Source of the DNA: Ephemerocybe angulata
Lineage: Eukaryota; Basidiomycota; Agaricomycetes; Agaricales; Psathyrellaceae
DNA: 64,000 nt
Assembly (NCBI GenBank): GCA_013368325.1
Contig: JAACJK010000109.1
Location: 1,817,190-1,881,189 of the forward strand
Direction: 5' to 3'
Shown here: positions 57,601-64,000 of the stretch, piece after piece
Position numbering within the stretch: position 1 is the stretch's first letter
How the letters are laid out: each line of letters begins with the position of its first letter
Made by a program: the position numbers and the translations under genes
The notes under the pieces: generated by a model
Database searches by the model: none
What the model saw: the letters and a program-made list of their open reading frames with translations, nothing else
Told to the model about the DNA's origin: nothing

Positions 57601-59020
57601 AAGAAGGTAGCGGGCCCGGGCTCGGACGAGGGTTTCGGAACGAAACTACACATATTATTAGTCTAGTTCAACAATTCTCACATCTTCGTCTAAATACACG
57701 TACTCTAACTCCCTCATCTCAGGCGTCAAAAAAACAGGGCCGTTGGAATCCGTAGCAATCCTGTATCGGGTCGTCCTTGGATTCATCATTCCCGCTGGAG
57801 GGTACGAAACGATGGCAACTCGAACTGCATCTGGCACGATTTCAGTGCCGGGTGGAGGGAAGGGACCTGATCCTCCATGCTTCCGGTTTCCTTGAAAGTT
57901 CAGGCCTCGGAAGTTCTCAAGTTGAACGTACACGCCGAAAGGGAGGAGATGGAAGTAGCCAGGGTCGTAGTCGGGAGGGAGTTGCGAGTTGGTTATCATG
58001 TTCGTATAGTGGCCCAGGGAGTCGCCTTCATCGAAGTGGGCATCTCCGAAAGAGCCCATCTGGTCTGCTAGAGAACCTAAGCGAGATGAGCAACCAATCA
58101 CAACGAATGTAGGGAGTGCGTACCCTCAGGCGAAACAGACGCCAGGTTACACTGCAAGGACTGGTATGCCCAGTTCTCCCTTACCCCAATGCGGGGCAAC
58201 CCGAGCATCTCGGCTCGCATCCGAATGGGCTCTTGAACTGCCAGAGGTGCGTGCGACATATTCGCCACGGCAATTGGGGCGGCCGCCTATGACGAGTGCG
58301 TGAGGACACGAGCAAACAAATTGGAATAGAAACATACGCATGTCAACGACGAGGCAATCTCATGAACCTCCTGTTCATCCCCTGAACCCTTCAGCTGCGC
58401 GTTGGGCGCCACAATGCCCGGCATCCGTTCCAACGAGCTGGCAAGATGGTAGCAGCGAGTACCAACCTTCACGGGGGCACAGAAGCGCTCCATGCGCACC
58501 CCGGTCGGTGTGCGGTCGCCCACAGGGCCAAGAGCCTCCTCTGTGGCAGCTTCTAAATTTACCTTCGCATCCCTAGATACAAGGTCACTGAACCAGCGTT
58601 AGTCTTCCTATGTGTCCTACCCAGAGGAAGTAGCACGCACCTTCCAACAACCCAGGCAATGAGTGTGTCGTCTTCCGGCTTGAGGCTACCCAGTTCGTTC
58701 CTGGCGAAGAGGTAGTCGCCATCCTTCATCTCAACGAGACCTACAGGTGTATCGGTTAGAGATGCAGGGATGAGAGGGAATGGTGGCCTACCTTGGGCCT
58801 TTAGATCATCCCTTTGGCCCTTTGGGATCGACATTCCGCGCTCGCGCTGATCTTCAGCCTCCATCCAAGCCACGCTCGGGATGACCTTGAGGACGAAGGT
58901 GCGTCCGGGATTAGAGCTGGGATGGAGAGGATGATACTCGACAGAGTAGATTGGCGGAAGCTTCGGATCGCGGTCGGCCAGGGACAAGGGGACAAGGTTC
59001 TGGGAAAATTTGGTGGGCAT
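54676..59020 (-). CDS. Large protein with probable TET/JBP-like 2OG-Fe(II) dioxygenase domain
   Basis: Ten exons: 59020-58792, 58740-58641, 58587-58338, 58286-58124, 58076-57704, 57645-57242, 57193-57110, 57059-56817, 56761-56501, 56450-54676, giving 1293 residues. All introns are GT...AG, 47-58 nt, and all phases agree. Residues about 195-345 resemble fungal TET/JBP-like dioxygenases: FGDAHFDEGDSLGHYTNMI supplies an HxD pair (H261, D263); then PPDYDPGYFHLLPFGVYVQL; then GNRKHGG, whose H314 would be the distal iron ligand; and AVRVAIVSYPP, with R333 as a candidate 2OG contact. TET enzymes oxidise 5-methylcytosine, but the substrate here is unknown. Residues about 510-695 are low-complexity Lys/Glu/Ser repeats. 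The last 590 residues form an ordered domain I do not recognise. The gene appears intact. Confidence 0.75.
56517..56642 (-). repeat. 18-bp coding minisatellite, about seven units
   Basis: Encodes about seven copies of STRKEK (one variant NMRKEK) in exon 9 of the dioxygenase-like gene. The unit is a multiple of three, so copy-number change keeps the frame. Confidence 0.9.
56831..56974 (-). repeat. 48-bp coding minisatellite, three units
   Basis: Units starting at 56831, 56879 and 56927 encode EVDSEEESGQDSVEG-type 16-residue repeats in exon 8 of the same gene. Confidence 0.9.
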
Positions 59021-60600
59021 GATGGGGGAATAAGTGAAACAGAGGCTTACCGAGATGGGCCCACATATATACTTGGGTGCAAGGCGGAGGCGGGGTGAGA
59101 CAGGTGATATCAGCGGAGGAACCGTGCTGGACTATTTGCATTTTACTAACCTCGTTGGTCTCAGACGCCCTAAGATGTCTGAGAAGCCCCCGAGAACCGT
59201 CTAGAAATGCAGTCTATGCCTAAAGTAAAACGTTCAGTCATGTTGTAGCGATGGATGGGGAGGATAGTGTACACACGGTCCATTACGATAGCTGTCACAA
59301 TACCCAACGACTGACGCAAGATCGAGCCTCAGGGCAGGAGGAAGCGCGAAGCTATCCTCAAAGCGAAGGTGCAGTCCAGGGATAATTAAAGGAATCTACC
59401 TGTGGTCGGCACTGTCTTCTGCCCAACCTTAAAGCTCCCCAGCCCCTTGCCCGTATTCCTGCTCGTATTCCTCCTCTACACCTTAGGAAGCGGTTGAGGA
59501 GGCCGCCCTGCTTCGCACGCATCGTTCGACGCGAGGGGACTGGTAGCAGTGGTGGTGCGCCGTTGTTCAATTGGTGTACAACACGGACGTGGTGATATGA
59601 CAATGGGTGGTGGAGGAGTCGTTCGACGCAGATGTGGTGGTCGGGGTATTAAAGCTGGGGGCGTAGTTCGATGCGGAGGCGGCGGTGTAGAGGGCTCAGG
59701 TTCAGATGTGGTGGTGGTTCTGTTAGAGCTGGGGCGTGATTCGATGCAGACATGGTGGTTGTGGCATTGGTGCCTGGGGCACCGTTCGACCCGGAAGTGG
59801 TGATGCGGTGAGGGCGGCGGCTCCAGGGGCGTTGTTCGACGCGTGAAGGTGATTGGAGGCTAGAAGTGGTGGTGGGTGTCCTTGGATGCCGGCAATGGGG
59901 TGGACAACGTGGTAGTGGTGGTGGGGCTTGGAGTCGCCTGGGCAGACTGCCCAGCGTGCTGGACGCCAGTCCTGTGTGGTGGTGGGCATCCTTGGACGCG
60001 AGCGTCAAGGGGTGTGGTGGCGGTGGCCGGCGTACTGCGCCATCGCATTGGCTCCCATGTTGGTCCACGACGATGACGAAGAAAGAGTGAGGAAGAAATA
60101 GGCGGTGGCGGTAGTGGTGCGAGGATAATATTAGCAGCGGGCACAGCGCGCATGCGAGAGACGGGAGACCGACCCACAGAGGAGGCTTCCAGGAGGAGGA
60201 TATCTACGGGCGGTAGGGCGTCAGTGTGTTGTAGGCATTAGGATCCCGACCGCCCTGCGATGCGGCCAGGTGAATAGGGCACTCACCGGTGCAGTCAATG
60301 CACTCATTTGAGGTAGCAACAACATCGCTGGTAAGATCCTAGCCCTTGCTCCCTGCGACGATCCATGCCTACGTTCCTTCCAGCCGCAAGGCGAACATAA
60401 GCGCCGGGCTCGGAACATCGACGAGCTTGGCTGGCGAGTAGTATAGGCTTGCGGTATGCGTTGAAATTGGAGAAAGGCTGGAGAAAAACGCACGCCAGTC
60501 GTGGTGGTGGGAGTAGAGAGTCAAACGACGAGCAAGCCCTCGCAGGCATTGCCTACAACAGCGATCACGTTCTGATTAGCCCGTTGGAACATCCCGAGAT
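59021..60600. other. Low-complexity GGTGGT/GTTCGACGC-rich region
   Basis: After the promoter of the dioxygenase-like gene, 59500-60100 is a degenerate repeat region. GTTCGACGC-type motifs recur every 60-80 bp between G/T-rich runs. The long frames on both strands reflect this bias, not genes. Confidence 0.5.
59061..59072 (-). promoter_or_regulatory. TATA box of the dioxygenase-like gene
   Basis: On the minus strand GTATATATGTGG lies about 41-52 bp before ATG 59020. Confidence 0.5.
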
Positions 60601-63600
60601 TCTGGGCGCCTGCAGATCCTGATCCCCTAACGCCAGCAGACTTCTTGACTTGAGTTATGAGAAATCGCCAACACTTCCGACTAACGACAATCAAAATGAC
60701 TTATAATTGAAGATTCAACTCGCCGGACACCCTGGTCCAGACGGTTCTGGACGTCAATACCACCAAACTCGACTCTGAAGGTAAACCGCCATCTCCTCCA
60801 CAATCCCTCGAACCCTTACACAGTGCAAATAGGCGGAACATCGAAAGTATCGCCGGAGGAATCATCCGTCCATTGAGGTCGAGGAAAAGCGCCCGTCCCC
60901 ACCCCCATCGCCCTCCCTAGGCGCCTCCGGAGACGCACAGCAGCATCTGCCCCAGATGTAACGTCAGAAGAAACCTCTCAGCCTACCGCTGACAGTCAGG
61001 CCGGGTAAGTGCCCACCCTCGACGGCATAAGTCGTGTCGTGCTCACCAACGTGTTTCTTTTCAGCCCTCCGGCTGGCCCTCACCATAACCGATTACAGAA
61101 GGAGAGACTAGACTCAAAGGTCAATCATATTCTTGTATTAAACTACAGTACGTCTTGTATCTGTGGGCTGGCTGTCAGAAACGCAACGCTAACTTTCCGG
61201 GCAGCGCTTGGCCCTCTCCACGTCATCTCCCACCGACAACTGTGGCTCAGGAGACAGTTGGCGTCGTCAAGAACACACACAACACAAGGCGGGTGAGTGG
61301 CGACCGCCGGTTTGCGGAAACCATGATTGCCGACGGGGCCCCAATTCGATTAGCTTCGCGGCAAGGGTTAGTGCGCACTGAGGGTCTCATTTCAAGGCGA
61401 GAGGGGGAGGCTAGCACTAGAACGCGAAACAGGTGAGTATTCAATCCAAACGAAGACAGAACCTTGCTTACCAGTTATCGGGCGAATATCTCAACGGCAT
61501 CCCGTTCAGGCACTTGCAGCGGTGGAGCTTGTTGCCTTCCCCAAGTCGTCGCCGTGCTTTGTCGTTGTGCGCCTCAAGAGATGAGCGCCGCAATCTCACG
61601 TAGCCGCCAATTACTTACCTCTTGCAGATTCTATCCTTTTTGCAGGCGGCCCTGCGCGTGCTGTCGAGGCTTTGTCGATGGTCTCAAGCCCGACGTCGGC
61701 GTGCTGAGAGGCGTGACGCTGTGTCGGGTGGCCTTGGCTCAGTGTGCCAGGCCTTGAGAGTCCATGCTTGGGGGTTTAGTTTGAGTGTGGATTTGGGTGG
61801 GCACCTTGAGACACAATAGAGAGGTGAGTACAGCGGCGAGTCCTGGCTATTGATTACTCACCTTTCTCGTCGATTCCAACACACCGTTATCACCTGCTGA
61901 TGGCGCAGTTCTCCAAATCGAGGCCGTGTAGGGATTGCCCTGCACACCGCTTGCGCCAGTTCCTATCCAAGTCGGTCCCGTCTAGGGCGCTTATTGGCGG
62001 CCCCTGTCAAGCCTCGCTTAATAAGCAGTATTTAAACACCGATTGCTTATAATATTCAGAGGGATGGTACTTACCGACCATAACGATAAAATAGCTTGGA
62101 GCACAGCGGGCACTTTCGTTTGCAGACCGACTACTTTCGCGCTAGACAGACTACAAGCGGCAACGTCAGGCCACACAAGCACCAGGTCAGCACCACAAAG
62201 ACAGCAAGGGCAAAGGCAAACTCACCTTGACGCCTAGTCCCCCATATCCCCGCCACCGCTGGGCGCTCAAAGTCCAACCCCTACCACGGGCACTGAAGCA
62301 GGGTAAGCCAGCATCTGCGTTGATAGCGCCGCTTGCTTTGCCACTCGCTTTAATCTACGAAAAGTGAGAAAAAGGTTGGCGGTCCAAGCCTTTGACGGCA
62401 GGACTTGCTTGATACAACCATCGGCTGGACTTCTTTAGCTTTGCTGCTGGATCTGGATGACGGCAGGTGATATCGCCTGCGTTTGCTGCAGGGCAGGCTC
62501 GGGTCTGTCGACAGAGTCAGCACGTTGATGCAAAGCAGTCAACAAGACTAACCTTTACAATCATACACTCTTGTAGAAGGCGCTGAGGAAATGCAAGTTC
62601 TTGACCTTCTCCTCAAGAAAACGACCGGATGTCGCTGCCCCGAACCCGCTGAGAGCGTGACTTCGACACCAGTGCAAGTCGGTCGCTTCGCCATGAGCTT
62701 GAGCCTAGAGAAGAGGCAGCCACAGTTGGTACTATGCCAAGCTTATATGTGACGAAATGAAGGCGGTGTGACCTTGGAACATTGGGTATCCTGGCTTCGG
62801 TATGCAGGTCGACGAGCTTGGGCCAGTGAGTGCCAGACCGTCAGCTGTAGGTCAATGGGGGAAGGCAACGGGAAAAGGCGACGCAACTAGCTGACTTGAA
62901 TAGTCTTCTGGATATTGTAGATCTGGAAGCAGATATGTCCGAGTCGGTACAATGAAACATAAAATGCTTACCGCCACTACGTAGCGTCCTACAGCAAGCT
63001 CGCTGGCAACTCTTAAGGCTGACGACATTAGGTGAGTCAGAACGGCGGATAGGAGCGAGTAGTGGACTCACTCCCGTTAGGGTAGCTGTAGACTCATTGT
63101 TGTCGAAGCTGCCGGGGAAATCTTGAGCTTCCGTAGTCATCATGCTGGTCTGTGAGCTGGTCAGCGTGGCCTGCCGCCCAGAAAAGAATTCACTCACGAC
63201 TGTGACTAGGGATACTTCAGTTCTGTGGGCGTGGCAAGTCAGGACCATTGGCGACGAAGGCAAAAAATGGCCAGCCTACTCATCTTGAGGGCGCCATGGC
63301 AGACGACGAGCTCGACCCTATGTGCAACGTCGAAAAACGCCGTCAGTCAACCGAATAAAGTCACCAGAGGCCGTCATTGTCGTCAACGGTGACAAGCATA
63401 GGTAAAAAAGAAGGGATGGAGGGATGGACGTGGCAGGGAAGGAAGGAATCGCTATTAGTCTACGTAGTGGAAGAGTCATTGAACAGACGACTCACCTCCT
63501 TGTTGTGCACGACGGCGACAGCGAAGGACAAAACAACGGCCAGGCAGAATAGACGAGACGAAGAAACTTCCACTGCTTGTTCAGTCTCAAGGAGGGGAAC

Positions 63601-64000
63601 TATCTAATCTTATCTGGAAGGGCGATAAGAAGCCCGAGAACTGCGCTCTGATTTTGGCAATGACGTCAATGAAACGCTACTTGTGAGAGTTTAGCCATTC
63701 ACTGACGTCATTGAAACACTTGCCGCTGTGGCTCTCCTGTGGTCCTAGTGGGCGGCTACGCCGTCTCGTACTCCCCGACCTTCTGACAGAAAACAATATG
63801 TATCAAGAGAGGCATACAGGTAGTTACACATATACAAAGCGCAAGGAACGAAAAACCAATGAGAAGGGCGGCAGCGTACTAAGTTGGGTAGATTTGCGAC
63901 GGGGAGAGCAGGCACGAACGACTTTCAAAGAACAACGACGGGAAACGCTTACGAGGTTGAGATTCAAGACGAAGAGACTTCAAAACATGAAGGGAGCCAC
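60601..64000. other. Unassigned, intron-like signals but no consistent gene
   Basis: Plus-strand splice-like pairs occur, for example GTAAGT at about 61002 with TTTTCAG ending about 61065, GTGAGT at about 61433 with CAG at about 61473, and GTAAAC at about 60781 with AG ending about 60831. Exon-like pieces such as PDVTSEETSQPTADSQAGPP and AGPHHNRLQKERLDSK look plausible, but an in-frame stop precedes them and no family is recognised. It may be a decayed or non-coding multi-exon transcript. Nothing recognisable from 62300 to the edge. Confidence 0.3.

Overview
The window is nuclear DNA of a filamentous basidiomycete, most likely an Agaricomycete. Genes are cut by many 45-60 nt introns with CTRAY-type branch points. 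The locus carries lineage-expanded families (two DUF6698-type genes, a probable DUF6699-type pair), Ty3/gypsy retroelements and degenerate gene copies. All exon models below were built by eye from splice signals, reading phase and family resemblance. No alignment or database search was run.

Layout. 0-1.1 kb: left-edge collagen-like gene with an internal in-frame TGA. 1.1-5.2 kb: no convincing gene. 5.2-5.8 kb: small acidic protein gene. 6.7-10.4 kb (-) and 10.6-12.4 kb (+): divergent VPS41 (HOPS complex) and CHS5 (exomer) genes, both membrane-trafficking factors, with complete 8-exon and 4-exon models. 12.8-15.8 kb: tandem pair of an unrecognised family. 16.2-17.9 kb (-): conserved-looking 548-residue protein whose last codons are repeated just downstream. 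18.4-20.8 kb and 27.9-30.3 kb: segmental duplication, each copy holding a probable DUF6699-type gene. Between and after the copies lie dispersed repeats, an intron-rich stretch of repeated exon-intron units and a histone H2B pseudogene.

34.2-36.9 kb (-): 5'-truncated Ty3/gypsy element with RNase H, integrase and chromodomain. 37-43.2 kb (+): a second Ty3/gypsy element of another type, with gag, protease and RT in three successive reading frames. Each junction carries a canonical -1 slippery heptamer in the correct phase. 43.8-44.1 kb: three 104-bp tandem repeats. 45.3-48.4 kb (-): tandem DUF6698 paralogs with matching exon lengths. 49.3-51.3 kb (-): unrecognised multi-exon gene. 52.2-54.4 kb: a divergent pair of pseudogenes of essential genes, RNA polymerase III largest subunit (-) and proteasome alpha-1 (+). 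54.7-59.0 kb (-): a 10-exon, 1293-residue gene with a probable TET/JBP-like 2-oxoglutarate/Fe(II) dioxygenase domain, duplicated exons and in-frame coding minisatellites. 59-64 kb: low-complexity and unassigned DNA.

The most notable items are the double -1 frameshift retroelement, the dioxygenase gene, the divergent housekeeping pseudogene pair, and a probable gene-conversion tract inside the segmental duplication. The first 18 kb look like ordinary conserved chromosome. From about 18 kb on, the window is repeat-rich accessory DNA.
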